From Rhipidocladum racemiflorum (lineage: Eukaryota > Streptophyta > Magnoliopsida > Poales > Poaceae): a DNA stretch of 64,000 nucleotides. The translations under genes were made by a program, and so were the position numbers. This document shows, piece after piece, positions 32,878 to 44,486 of this stretch. Location: positions 26,272,001 to 26,336,000 of the forward strand of contig CM070591.1 in assembly GCA_036346355.1 (NCBI GenBank), given 5' to 3'. The stretch's first letter is position 1, and the number at the start of each line of letters is the position of its first letter. The notes beneath the pieces were generated by a model. The model was not told where the DNA came from. It did no database searches and saw nothing but the letters and a program-made list of their open reading frames with translations.

Positions 32878-35800
32878 TGTAACACCCCAAAATTTTACTT
32901 TTCCTAAATTCATGTGTGATTTGGCACTTTGGTGAATTTTTGGAATTTTCTGGAATTTATTTGGATTTATTTGGAATTTATTTGAATTTATTCCATTTTG
33001 AAATAATTAAAGAATTTAATTTTGCAAATAAATTTTTATTGGAAATATTTTATTTGAGTCCAAAATGATCCAAAGTATTTTCCAGAATTTTTCCGGAATT
33101 TTTCTGAGTCTTTTGCTATTTTTAATGAATTAAATGAATTACTGGGAATTATTTTAATTATTAAATCGCTGGAAAATCAAACTCGGGTCAAGTACTGTTC
33201 ATCCGACCGAGCCCGAGTCAGGACTCGAGTTCGAAGTCGACCGGACCCGGCCGGCCGTCGCTCGACCGAGCCTGCTTCACGCCGAGCCGTTGGATCGAGA
33301 TCCAACGGTGGCGTCATCGTTCGATCCGACCGGAGACGGACTGCTCGCCGTGGGCGCCGTGTGCGTTAGGGTTTCGTGTGTTGCGCGCGACGTCGAGGCA
33401 CTATTTAAAGCCCCAAGGCCGCCCGTTGAAGCTCTGTACCGTGCGCACCTTTTCCCTCAAGTTTCAGAGCCCTAGCCGCCGTCTAGCCGCAAAAGCTCGC
33501 CGTAGTTGCCTCTCTCTTCCACCGCGTTCCTCTGACGATTCCGCCGCCGGCAAGCCGTTTCCGCCGCAACCAAGACCGGATCCGGAACCCCCGAAGCCAG
33601 GCGCACCTGTTGAGTGCACTCACTTGGCCGGAGACGCCCCGAAGCGCCGCTGCCGTGGTCGTCATCCTCAGCGCCGGTGAGCCCGCGCCGCCGCGAGGCC
33701 ATCGCCGTCCCGAGCTCGGTGAACCGTCAGATCCAAATCGGACGGTTGAGGTGAGCCCACGTTCTATCCCAACCCTAAGATCCCAGATTAGATCGGGACC
33801 GTTGGATCAAGATCCAACGGCCCACAATCGGCCACGTTGCTCGTAACATGGGTAACGTTCTGAGTTAGGTTAATTTCAACCGTTGGATCAAGATCCAGCG
33901 GCTCGGATCCGCGCGTTAATCCAACACGTGAAACCGAGACCCAATCCATACCGTCGGATTTCAAATCGACGGCCGAGATTGCGCCACGCGTCGGGAAGCT
34001 TGACCGCCATGCGCACCAGCGCGTGAGCGTGAGACGCCGACACGCGCCCGCGGCTCGGCCAATGAACCGCACCATGACGTCATCGGCCGCGTCACGGTGG
34101 GGCCCGCTTGTCGGCACTGTCCCGGCAGTGTCTTGACGTCGGCAATGACGCTCACCGAGTGGACCCACATGTCAGTCACGTGAGCCGTGGAACGAGTCCA
34201 CCGTAGACCCGAGCCAAGCGTGGACCAAGTCCATGGACCGGCTGACGTCAGCCAGCCAATCAGGAGCTGACACGTGTCCTTGCTGACGCAATAATTAATT
34301 TTCGAAAAAAGAAAATGATTTATTAATTCGAAATATTGATTCAAATTTAGATTCAAACTTCAAACGCTTATAACTTTTGCGTTTCAACTCCGATTTGAGT
34401 GATTCAAATTTCTAAATTTGTAGAAAAATGAGCTCTACCTAAATATGAATTTTATTTAATTTTTGGACTAAAGTTTTTCTCTGCAAAATTATTTAATTGA
34501 TTATTTAAACTTTAAATAATCATAACTTTTGCGTTTTAACTCCGAATTTGACGATTCCAGTTTCTAAAAATCCAGAAAATTATGTTCTCTCTGTTTATGG
34601 ATTTTATTTGGAGTTTTGGGATCTTTTTGCCTAGTGTTTATTTGTGTATTTGCTATTTGCACGCTTTACGAGTAGACGTTGAAGTGCCGGAAGGATTCGA
34701 AGGAGAAGTGTTGACTCAGGATCCAACTCAAGACCAAGAGCAAGTACTTTTTGAAGGCAAGTTGTGCTTTGACCATGTTGATCCTATTTCGAAATCTATT
34801 TTGATTTAAACTATTGCATGCTAGTTCAATTAGAAAAATACTTTGTTTAAACATGGGGGTTAGATAAATACCAATTTGCTATATGACACCTTGATTATCT
34901 AAGTATGTGCCATGACCCTTTGTCACCCTAGTTGTGGTTTACTAGTTGGACATTATTAAATTGCCAACATGGGTTTAGACCGTTGTAGTATCTTTGCTTA
35001 GACACCTTTCGTGCTCATGACATGATTTTGGACAATCAAATGCTAATATGGACTTAATGATATATTGAACCTGTTTTGGAAAAGTATCATGTGATGTTGA
35101 TGGCACGTGGTGCATGGTAATCAACTGGGGTTTGATAAACGGTTTTCGACCGGGGCATGTGGCAAGAGTAATCAGGTGGGCCAGTTGTGGCATTGGGAGT
35201 GTTGATTTGGTTTTTCGGGTAGTCTTGCCCTGGTCACTCTAAGGACTTAACCTTGCAAGCCTTTGAACTGGGTCATACTTGCAACCACATGGCTGGAATG
35301 GGACGGCCCTAGTTGACTAAGTCGCTAAGGACTCACTTGTGGAGCCTCAGGGTGTCAATTACACCGTTTGTGTGATTGTACGGGGGAGCGTATCGTGGCT
35401 GTGGCCAGGTACCCATCTAACGGTGTGTTGGTCCCATACTTCGCCTTGGCTAAGGGAAGGGATGGTGTAGAGCACGTACCGGAGAGGACCACCTGTGTTG
35501 TTTGAGGCTTCCGAAGGCTTTATTCTGAGGAACTCGCCTTTGTGGTGTTTGACTGTATCTTGTGGGTAAAGTGCATAACCTCTGCAGAGTTGAGAATCTA
35601 TTTAAATAGCCGAGTCCACTGATCGACAATGCTCTGAATTACGATCAAGGGTTAGACTTTACGAAAATAACTTGGATTTGAAAAGTTGGGTTGGTTTAAC
35701 AAGGGAGATGATGGAAATATGGTTTAGGATGGGGAAAAATGTTTGTTAAACTTCTTGAAAAGTTATTTATGCTTTACTTATTTCTACCGCTTTCGAATCT

Positions 35801-36284
35801 ACTTTTATTACTTGTCAAAAGTCATATTTCTGCAAATATACCTGAGCTATTCCTTTGTACCAAGCCATGCATATAGTATATTAGCTTGCATTCAGCATGA
35901 CTTGCTGAGTACCAAGTACTCACCCTTGCCTCAACACAATACCAGTTGAAGAGGAGATTACGCCAGCTGAGGAGGATTTCCAAGAAGACCCGTCTACTTA
36001 GGGATGCGAGCCCACGATTGCTGTGGTATAATGGATGGCGCCACGAGTTATTTGATTTTCATTCTTTGTTATTTCTCTTTTAATAAGTTTCGCCTTGCGA
36101 GGCATATATTTGTAACTTGGCCATAAGGTCGAGTAACCCTTTGGTTATTTAAATAAAGTACTTTGATAGTATCGTTTGGTATGATTGTGATATATACCGA
36201 TGTTAAGACTGTGTGCACTAGCGCGTTCCTGGACTAGTGCTGAATACACAGAGGGTCCGGATTTGCAAATTCGGGGTCCCGACA
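32878..36284 (+). repeat. Element D 3' LTR (3407 bp)
   Basis: It has the same ends as the 5' LTR. The segment 34290-35480 matches 25200-26400 almost perfectly. The GC-rich 33180-34170 differs from 24110-25100 by many 1-10 nt indels. Landmarks: TATA-like box 33401-33410, palindrome 33799-33820, donor 33751, hairpin 35907-35921. Confidence 0.95.
34672..36001 (+). CDS. LTR-resident split acidic micro-ORF, element D 3' LTR copy (putative)
   Basis: Segment one ends GAAG at 34756 before GCAAGT. The acceptor CAG ends at 35945. Segment two (35946-36001) reads VEEEITPAEEDFQEDPST and stops at TAG. The phases match across the inferred GC-AG intron, so this copy is intact over the recognised part. The peptide is strongly acidic with no membrane segment in the conserved region. 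The start and any upstream exon are unknown; translation and splicing are inferred from sequence only. Confidence 0.4.
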
Positions 36285-36289
36285 GCGCT
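36285..36289. repeat. Target site duplication of element D (right)
   Basis: GCGCT, identical to 23791-23795. Confidence 0.95.
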
Positions 36290-37664
36290 CGAGAGCCGGC
36301 CTAGGCCCCACCCTTAACCACGTCCAACCACATGAGGGCATGGACCATCGAACGGCATGCGATGAAAGAGCAGCTTACCGTACCATAATCTACAATATCA
36401 AGTAAAAAGTCGTCAAGTAGTGGAACCATCCACCACTTAGCCCGAAACCCGATCTCTAAGCATACTAAGCATGATGTGATTAATACCCATAATCTAGCTC
36501 CAACGGAGGTGTCTAACAAGTAACAAGGATGGTACTTGCAGCAAATAGGATCTAGCCTATCCCACATTTCAATTCCTAATGCAATACTCAACCACAATTA
36601 AGCAATTTATTCGCAAAAATAAATCATGTAAGGTTCAAGTTGCTTAGGTGCTTGCCTTGCTCTTCTGCTTGCGGATCGACAGCGACTTGCCCCACGGTAA
36701 CTCCCTCGACCACGGCGGTATCACCCTCCGCGGTTTCGTTCTCTACACGAATAATATGCAACAATAAGATGCATGCCATGCAATGAAACAACTAGTATGA
36801 AACACTCCGGACCTAGCGTATTTCGCCCAATCAGAGCGAGGGATCGAGGTGCCACCGAGCTCTACGGCATCACGAGAACCCGATCTACCACTTTTCTAAC
36901 ACGCGGTAGAGCCGGAGAGGCTCCGAGCTAGCCCAAACCACGACGATTGAGGCTCATTCTTAACATCTCCAACCAAAACCCAATCCAAAGCTAGGGATGA
37001 CATTATCAACCCCCGATCTCTAACCCTAGCATCCAACATTGCCTAAACCAACCTCCAATCCAACCACCCACCAAAACCCTAACCTACCCCAAGGTTACCC
37101 TAACCCCAAATCTACAAACCTAACCTCAAATCTACTCCCACGAGCTCCCAAGAACCCATGAACCACAAACGGACTCCAAGGAGAAGTCTCACCTTCAAGG
37201 GGGATGAAGGGGAAGCCGGGTTGAGCTAAAAGGACGTCGGCTTGGGGAGGAGCTTGAGGTCACCGGGATGGAGAAGCCACCGGCGAGGAGCCACGGGAGG
37301 TCGCCGGAGTGGAGAGCTCACCGGAGACGAGTTTGGGGCGGAGGAGACGCACGGGATGGGTGGAGGACAAGTGGAGAAGAAGAGAAGGGAGTGAAACCAC
37401 GAAATGGGACTTTATACAAAAACCCCCGCACGATCCGGACACTCCGGATGTTTAACCTGGAGACTCCGGGTTGGGGTCTTCGGTAGCCAACCCGGACACT
37501 CCGGACAATTTGGTCCGGATACTCCGGATTGAGTCGCTCGGTCAGGTTAATCCGGATACTCCGGACAATATATCCGGACATTCCGGGTTAGGTCCGGACA
37601 TTCCGGATGTTGATTCGGATAATCCGGATGTCCCAGAATTTTTGAAGTTTTGGGGGCCTTGACA
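36290..37664 (-). repeat. Element B 5' LTR, upstream part (U3 side)
   Basis: This continues B's LTR after the D insertion and ends with GGGGGCCTTGACA, that is, a minus-strand start TGTCAAGGCCCCC. No gene is present. It includes a dense TCCGGA array at 37430-37640. Junction with the S LTR remnant is at 37664/37665. Confidence 0.88.
37430..37640. repeat. TCCGGA motif array in element B U3
   Basis: About a dozen copies of a motif of the form TCCGGANACTCCGGA or its halves occur within 210 bp, starting about 25 bp inside the LTR. TCCGGA is itself palindromic. The matching arrays in element C are at 40915-41115 and 52085-52265. Confidence 0.85.
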
Positions 37665-37879
37665 TCCTAGAAGGAGTCCCACTCCTAATCCTAGAAGGAG
37701 TCCCACTCCTAATCCTAGAAAGAGTATGTATTCAACACAACTCCTCTTGGCCCAACATGGCCGAGTACAACTCTTGCACGCGTATGGCAACCCTACCATA
37801 CTCACGTGACTAACACTTTGCACGCGAATGACCTCTTGCCATTCTCACGTGACTAACCATTCTTCATGTGCACCATTCC
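37665..37879 (-). repeat. Sirevirus S 5' LTR remnant (inner part)
   Basis: This matches about 17075-17265 of S's 3' LTR (the CCTAGAAGGAGTCCCACTCC block, here duplicated). The portion equivalent to 16554-17070 is missing, lost with S's interior. Confidence 0.8.
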
Positions 37880-39927
37880 TGTGATGCCTTTGAATTTGGG
37901 AGTTACCGTAGGGGGTTTTTCTCCCTTGTTTCGATTTCGGAAGGAATGAAGGAAATGTTGGTAGATGAAATAATTGAGTTTTATGCTGCAATTAATATTA
38001 AAAAAATTGGAGTTTTGGGCTAGTTTTAGCAGGCTGAGGCAACCTGGGCCTGGGCCGGGAATTCCCTTCCCACCCCTCCCTCCCCACGCCCTAGTGGGCC
38101 GGCCCACCTTTCCCTCAAGAGGGGTGGCGCCCCCACCCTTTGCAACCCTAGGCGCCTCCTCCCACCACCCCCTAGCAGCCGCCCCCTCCTCCCTCTATCC
38201 AGCGTGGAGGCTCAAGGATACACCGCGAATCGCGAAGGGAAAAGTCGAGAAGAGGATCCGAGAAGGTGTGGAGGACGAGCAGATTTTCAGATTTGGTGTT
38301 CGTCGCGTGTTTTTTGTGGATTCTCAAGGAAGGACTCTAGGTAAAATTTCCGATCTTTTACCCCCTGTTCTACCTAGGATTAGGAGTGTATTAGATCTGG
38401 TGGTGTTTGGTTTGGATGGATTTTGATGGGGTAGAAGAGTAGTTGTTCACGTGGTGCTGTTTCTGAAAGGGGAGATTGTGCAGCGTGGATTGTTTCGCAT
38501 TTTACGTGACATAGATGATTTTTCCTGCAAAAACCTATAACTAGAGAGTTGTAGATAACGTCGAGACCTTGCTTCTGTAATTTGTTCAGAATTTTTGGGG
38601 TGTCGGTCTGAGAGTTATCTCTGTTGGAAGATGACGAACAGAATCTGGAAACAGATTTCGTCCACTGTGTTGGACGGTTGTTTAGGAATATTTAACAGCG
38701 GAACTGAAATTTTGGACCTCCATGAAAGTTGTAGATCTCGTCAATATCTAGCTACTGTAATTTTTTTGTATTTTTATGAATAGCACAAAAAAAGATACGA
38801 AATTGGGAAGAGAGGGTGCTGCTGTTCGATCCGGACAGATCGGGGTTTTATGGCGTTTAAAATGGGAACGGGGAGTAGGAAGCGTGTGTTTGAATTGTGT
38901 GATCAATTGTGATGTCGCTATGTACTGAAATAATGTTTGTTCAGGTGGTGCCACTACTGGGCGCAACTAGGTTCATCGTCCACGTCGGTAAAGGCAAGTG
39001 GAAGTAGTTGTATTGTTAAGCTATACATCGTTGTTTGCTTCGCCTTCCTTATAAACTCCAATTACAGAAATCATACATGATTTAATCGCTTGCTTATAGA
39101 AATGCAATATTCTGACTAGCATTGTGATGTTGTGGTTTGGCTATGAATCATGAGTAAGGTGAAGAATGATGTTGTTTACTTGATGAATTGTCTAAATACT
39201 TCATCTCAATGTTATTTTCTTTCTATCTATGCTATAAGATGATAGGCAAACATGTGGACTCAGTGTGGGAGATTCTGAATGAATTCATGCATGAAGCATT
39301 AACTGCATAATCATGCATTGGAAGTTTTGTCGACGCCAGCGTGCGCGACCGTACCGGTACAACACCGTGTGTTCCTGAGAAAGGGCACGGTGAGGAGGAT
39401 CATGGCATAAGCATGTGCACAATCATATGCATTTTACTGAGGTTGTGTGGACTCTATGATGTGGCATTGGATATGAGGAATGTGGTATTTGTATTAGTTG
39501 TTCCGCTTGCTGAGATTTACCCAATCTCACTACTTGCTGTTTTAATGTTTTCAGGTAGCGCTTGTGAGTCGTAAGCATGAAGGGGGGGCTAGCAACACAA
39601 TAAATCTTCTGGTGTCATCACGACTCACATGAACTAGTATTTTAAATAATTCATTAGCTGGCTGAAATTTTATTACACCTAGACCCATTGTTGTCCCCTT
39701 TAAACTTGTTCTCCTTTATGGTTGTCCCTTTAGAGATGTGTTATGTTTATGGTTGATTCCTGGTTGATTTAGACTTGTTGTCTCTAGTATTGATGTCGTG
39801 ATATTATTCCTATTTGAATTGTTTATCATGGACCTTGTTTTTATGAATTGCTTCCGTATTATCCTGTTTTAGGGGAAATGCTGTCGAATTTTTCTTGTAC
39901 AACAGTTTAGATTTATGGGGTGTTACA
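37880..39927 (+). mobile_element. Solo LTR of a diverged gypsy element (2048 bp)
   Basis: It begins TGTGATGCC and ends GGGGTGTTACA, flanked by ATTCC on both sides (37875-37879, 39928-39932). It interrupts S's LTR. In plus orientation it shares the layout of the Tekay LTRs here: a GC-rich middle, a GGCAAGT donor-like site at 38992-38998, the hairpin GAGATT-TACCC-AATCTC at 39512-39528, and a strong acceptor TTTTCAG ending at 39554. No coding region; the 77-aa ORF at 39341 is unsupported. Confidence 0.88.
39512..39554 (+). promoter_or_regulatory. LTR hairpin plus 3' splice-site module, solo LTR 37880
   Basis: The stem GAGATT/AATCTC has a different sequence from the A/D version but the same position after CTTGCT. 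The acceptor AG at 39553-39554 is 26 nt downstream and preceded by a pyrimidine-rich tract. The stem change is compensatory. Confidence 0.55.
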
Positions 39928-40361
39928 ATTCCCTTGGTTCGAACGTCCCGCATGACATCCTTGACCACCAAGACCTCAGTTCCCCCTGAACCTAGTCCCG
40001 AACCTCAGTTCCTCCATGAACCTAGTTTCGGTCCCGTCATCGACCACATTCGGCCTCGAGCAATACCTACACATGAACAAACCACAAAACGATTCCGAGC
40101 ACAAATCCGCGACTTGACTCACATTAAACCATGCAACCACTCACAGGAGTGCATTGCATTAAATATTCTAAGAACACGATTTCAAAACACGAACCAAAAC
40201 CTTTGCAAAAATCAAAAAGCTTTTCAAATAATCAAACTAATTTCAGATCTTTTCAAATAAAGAAACCAAAAAATAAATCTTGTCGAAATATCAAACTGGT
40301 TTCAAATCTTTTTCAAATACTCATCATCAAAATCAAATGGATCAAAAATAACGATCCTTCA
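39928..40361 (-). repeat. Sirevirus S 5' LTR remnant (outer part)
   Basis: This matches 17256-17690 nearly base for base and ends CGATCCTTCA at 40361. It is followed by CGGGG, the right target duplication of S. Confidence 0.9.
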
Positions 40362-41146
40362 CGGGGACTCGATCTACGACTTTTCTACACATGGCCGAGC
40401 CGAAGAAACTCTAAGCTAACCCAAATCACGATGAAATGAGGCACACTTGGGTAGCTCACGGCCCAAACTCAATCCGACGCTTAGAACGGCACCATCCAAC
40501 CCCGATCTACAATCCTAACGCCCAACATTGCCTAAACCAACCGAAAATCCAACCACCCACCAAACCCTAACACTGCCCAAGTTAACCCCAAACCTCAAAT
40601 CTACAAAACCAAGTCCCAAATCCAACCCCATGGAAGCCCTAGAACCCAATAACCCACGAATCAAGCTCCAAAGAGGTCTCACCTTCATGGAGGACGAAGG
40701 AGAGGAAGGGGAAGTTGGGTAGAGGGAAGGGGACGCCTGCTTGGGGAGGAGCTTGAGGACACCGGAGTGGAGGAGTCACCGGGAAGGAGCACGGGAGGTC
40801 GCCAGAGATGTGCTTGGGGTGGAGGAGAGCACGCACAAGGGTGTAGAGCAAGTGGAGAAGAGGAGGAATGAGTAAAAGCCACGAAATGGGACTTTTATAC
40901 AAAACCCCCGAAGATCCGGACACTCCGGACGTTCAACCCAGAGACTCTGGGTTGGGGTCTTCGGTAGCATTAACCCAAACACTCTGGACTATTAGTCCGG
41001 ATACTCTGGGTTGAGGTGTTCGGTCGAGCTAATCCAGATACTCCGGACAATTAATCCGGATATTTCGGGTCATATCCGGAGACTCCGGATGTTTAATCCG
41101 GATACTTCAGATGTCCCAGAATTTTTTTGAAGTTGGGGCTTTGACA
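40362..41146 (-). repeat. Element C 3' LTR, U3 part, with TCCGGA array
   Basis: This resumes C's LTR after S. It ends GGGGCTTTGACA at 41146 (minus-strand start TGTCAAAGCCCC). The TCCGGA/CTCCGG array lies at 40915-41115. Short ORFs here (for example 40639-40923) are LTR sequence. Confidence 0.9.
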
Positions 41147-41160
41147 AACCCTCCCCCCTT
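41147..41160 (-). other. Element C polypurine tract
   Basis: The minus strand reads AAGGGGGGAGGGTT directly before TGTCAAAGCCCC. Confidence 0.88.
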
Positions 41161-41278
41161 AAGGAATCTCGCCCCGAGATTCAGGACAAGCGCATAGATA
41201 GAGCGGAACACGGATAGACCGCACAGTCATGTTCAGATTGACATGTTTGGGGTTGCGTATAGTTTGCATATTGGCAAC

Positions 41279-42730
41279 TTACATGATATGGAAGAACTCG
41301 GGATACTCGGTCTTTAAACGATCTTCGGGCTCCCAAGTGGCTTCGTCTTCAGTGTGATTACTCCACTGAACTTTGTAGAACTTGAGAGTCTTTCGACGGG
41401 TCTTGCGTTTAGCTTCACCCAAAACCCGAATAGGATGCTCTTGGTAGGACAGATCAGGCTTAGGCTGAACTTCGAGTTCATCCACTTCCAGTGACTCAAA
41501 AGGAGTACGGAGGCACTTCTTCAATTGAGATATGTGGAAGACGTTGTGGACCATCGCTAGAGAGGGAGGAAGTTCCAGCTGGTACGCTACTTGACCACGC
41601 TTCTCAAGAATCCGGAATGGTCTGATGTATCGAGGTGCCAACTTTCCTTTGATTCCGAATCGACAGGTGCCCCGGAGAGGAGACACCTTCAAGTAGACAT
41701 AATCACCCACTTCGAAGGAGAGGGGTCTCCTACGGCGGTCAGCATAGCTCTTTTGTCGTGATTGTGCTACCCTCAAGTTCTTTTGGATGGTCTTCACCTT
41801 TTCTTCTGCAGCCTTAACCATATCTGGTCCAAAGAATGGTCGTTCTCCACTCTCAGACCAGTTTAGGGGCGTCCGACAGCTACGACCATAAAGTGCTTCG
41901 AAGGGAGTCATCTTGATGCTGGTTTGGTAGCTGTTGTTGTAAGCGAACTCAGCATAAGGGAGGCACTCATCCCATTTCTTCCCATAAGACAGGAGACAAG
42001 CCCTCAACATATCCTCAAGGACCTGATTGACCCTCTCGGTCTGACCATCAGTCTGCAGATGATATGTTGAGCTGTGTAATAGTTTGGTGCCCAATGCTTC
42101 ATGCAAACTTCTCTAGAACCGGGAAACAAACTGAGAGCCTCGGTCTGAAACTATTCGCTTCGGCACTCCATGAAGGCACACAATCCGGGAGATGTACACT
42201 TCCGCGTACCTCTTGGTTAGATAGGTGGTGCAGATGGCTAGGAAATGAGCAGACTTCATTAACCGGTCGACTATAACCCAGATCGAGTCATGACCTGAAA
42301 AAGTCGTCGGCAGGCCGGTGATGAAATCCATGCTGATATCTTCCCACTTCCAACTTGGAATGGGCAATGGCTGAAGAGTGCCAGCTGGCTTAAGGTGTTC
42401 AGCCTTCACCCTTTTGCATACATCGCACTTAGCCACATGGCGAGCAATATCATGATTCATGCGAGTCCACCAAAATCTCGGCTTCAAGTCTTGGTACATT
42501 TTGCTGCTGCCCGGATGGATTGTGAGCAAGGAATTGTGGGCTTCATCCAGAACCTTCCTTCACAATTCTTGGTTCTCGGGGACGACCAAGCGCTCACCGA
42601 ACCATAAAGCTCAATGGTCATCAATGTGGAAGTCAGTGGCATGTCCAGAACTCAGTTTGCTGCATATTTCGGCAACATCACCGTCCCCTTTTTGTTCTTC
42701 CCTAATCTGATCCAACAGCGTGGAATTCAA
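41279..42730 (-). pseudogene. pol: Element C integrase and chromodomain
   Basis: The intact C-terminal stretch 42106-41279 (275 codons) holds the integrase Glu in QTDGQTERVN, YNNSYQ, PFEALYGRSCRTPLNW, VFHISQLKKC and the chromodomain KFYKVQWSNHTEDEATWEPE. The piece 42529-42113 has the zinc-binding CDVCKRVKAEH, MDFITGLP and VSDRGSQF and ends in TAG within the core (SRF-stop). Between 42530 and 42730 three more in-frame stops interrupt the linker. All of these lie in one frame. Confidence 0.9.
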
Positions 42731-43520
42731 CTACAGATTAGCCAAGAATCCTTCTTCGCCCATCTCTAAGCCGAGTTTCTGAAATTCGGCACAGAGGGTG
42801 ACACTTCGGGGTTGAAGAGTGAGACAGTTGCATCGAGCCTTACGACTCAACATGTCAGCCACCACATTGGCTTCCAGGATGTAGTCTTTGATCAATTCAA
42901 GACACCTTCGTTGCCTCATATTCATATCTGCCTGAGTGAAGATATACTTGAGACTTTTGTGATCAGTGTAGATGTTGCACTTGTTCCCCAGGAGATAGTG
43001 GCGCCAGATTTTTAAAGCATGGACCACTGCTGCAAGCTCCAAATCATGGGTTGGGTAGTGCTCTTCGTGATGCTTCAATTGTCGAGATGCATAGGCAACA
43101 ATCCAGCTTTCTTGCATAAGCACACAGCCAGCCAAGGCCGATACCTGACGCGTCGCAATAGACATCAAACGGCTTGTGGATATCCGGTTGCATAAGAACA
43201 GGAGCTGTAGTCAGGCACTGCTTTAGAGTCTGGAATGCTCGCTCACAGCCCACTGACCATTTGAACTCCGCGCCTTTCTTCAGTAGCTCCATCATAGGCT
43301 TGGCGATCTTTGAGAAATCCTGAATGAATCGGCGGTAATAACCCGCAAACCCAAGAAAACTGCGGACCTCCGTAACTGTCTTGGGTTGCTCCCATTTGAG
43401 GACATCCTGTACCTTGCTTGGGTCGACAGCGACACCTTGCCCCGAGAGGACGTGTCCCAAGGAAGATACCTCCTTCAGCCAAAACTCGTACTTGCTGAAT
43501 TTGGCATAATGGCGATGTTC
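42731..43520 (-). pseudogene. pol: Element C RT C-terminal half and RNase H
   Basis: The piece 43460-43044 covers the RT connection region (FLGFAGYYRRFIQDFS) and the start of RNase H (CDASGIGLG). A frameshift near 43130 moves into the piece 43168-42731 with YPTHDLEL and YTDHKSLKYIF. An in-frame deletion removes the HYHPGK residues before ANVVADMLSRK. Another frameshift lies near 43515. Confidence 0.88.
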
Positions 43521-44480
43521 TCAAAGTCTTCCGAGAACAATGTGAAGATGCCTGGCATGCTCTTCCTCATTAGCTGAATAGACTAGAATGTCATCAATAA
43601 AGATGACCACAATGGAATCAAGCTCTTCCATGAAGATAGAGTTCATGAGGTACATGAAGTACGCCGATGCATTCGTCAGACCGAACGACATGACGGTGTA
43701 CTCATATAACCCATATCGGGTGGAGAATGCTGTCTTTGGGACATCCTCAGCTCGAATCTTGATCTGATGGTACCCGAGCCTCAAGTCAATCTTGGAGAAT
43801 ACCCTTGCACCAGCAAGCTAATCAAACAGGATATCGATCCGAGGCAGAGGGTATTTGTTCTTGACAGTGACTGCGTTCAAAGGACAATAATCGACACAAA
43901 GGCGAAGAGAACCGTCCTTCTTGGTCACGAAGAGAGTCGAGCAGCGCCAAGGTGAGGAGCTCGGACGAATGAACCCCTTATCCATCAGTTCCTTCAGATG
44001 AGTCTTCAGTTCGACCAATTCATTGGGTGGCATTCTATACGGCCGCTTGGACACGGGAGCAGTCCCGGGCTGAAGCTCCATTACGAACTCAATGTCCCTA
44101 TCAGGTGGCATCCCTGGCAGTTCCGCTGGGAACACATCCGGGTACTCCGAAACCACGGGAATGGATTCTAATTCTTCAACCTCGGCGCCAATCAAGGAGC
44201 AAAGCGCGGTCTTGCCATCGTCAAGGGGTAGAGTTAGCAAGTTGCCCTTCGGTCCCTTGAGCGAGATGGAATGGCGAGAACAATCTATAATGGCCCGCTG
44301 CCATGTGAGCCAATTCATGCCCAAGATAACATCTATCCCACAAAGATCGAGGAGTAGCAGGTTGACAAGGAAAAGAACCCCTTGGATTTGCACAGTGGCC
44401 TTCTGGACCACTTGATTTGCAACAATCTTAGAACCCGGTGCTTCAATCAGGAACAAGGTACGGCCACAACTCGCTAGCAT
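43521..44480 (-). pseudogene. pol: Element C protease C-terminus and RT
   Basis: The piece 44480-43818 has VILGMNWLTWQRAIIDCS, YPDVFPAELPGMPPDRDIEF and DYCPLNAVT, and ends at TAG (LFD-stop, CAG in element B). The piece 43784-43521 continues in frame with LGYHQIKIRAEDVPKTAF and the RT active site FIDDILVYS. The RT core residues are kept. Confidence 0.9.
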
Positions 44481-44486
44481 CTGATG

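Larger units (their letters stand above)
23796..36284 (+). mobile_element. Element D: complete Tekay-like Ty3/gypsy retrotransposon (12.5 kb)
   Basis: Both LTRs (3411 and 3407 bp), PBS, ORF0, gag-pol remnants, polypurine tract and a perfect GCGCT target duplication are visible. The order matches element A, to which it is related, but it belongs to a distinct subfamily by LTR start (TGTAACACCCCAAAATTTTA). It sits in element B's 5' LTR and is the innermost of the nested insertions. The coding region is shredded by small indels although the U5 halves of the two LTRs are virtually identical. Confidence 0.96.
17939..37664 (-). mobile_element. Element B: Tekay-like Ty3/gypsy, 3' LTR deleted, carrying D
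   Basis: Read on the minus strand: 5' LTR (37664-36290, then 23795-22713, with element D in between), PBS (22708-22697), gag-pol (22362-17939), then an abrupt end. It is the same family as C by LTR ends (TGTCAA..CCCC and CTCTCA), gag start MRTR and protein sequence, and distinct from A/D. Its LTR start abuts a partial S LTR at 37665, so B apparently inserted in S's 5' LTR. A later deletion then removed B's 3' LTR together with the rest of that LTR and S's genes. Confidence 0.85.
16554..40361 (-). mobile_element. Sirevirus S (Ty1/copia), gutted, carrying nested B and D
   Basis: The outer ends are TGTAGGATCG at 16554 and CGATCCTTCA at 40361, flanked by a perfect CGGGG duplication (16549-16553 and 40362-40366) inside C's 3' LTR. 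Read on the minus strand, the 5' LTR is represented by 40361-39928 and 37879-37665, and the 3' LTR by 17690-16554. Three AGGGGGAG motifs next to the 3' LTR are the multiple polypurine tracts typical of Sireviruses (established knowledge). No Sirevirus gag or pol remains; the interior is occupied by element B. Only about 1.9 kb of S itself survives. Confidence 0.82.
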
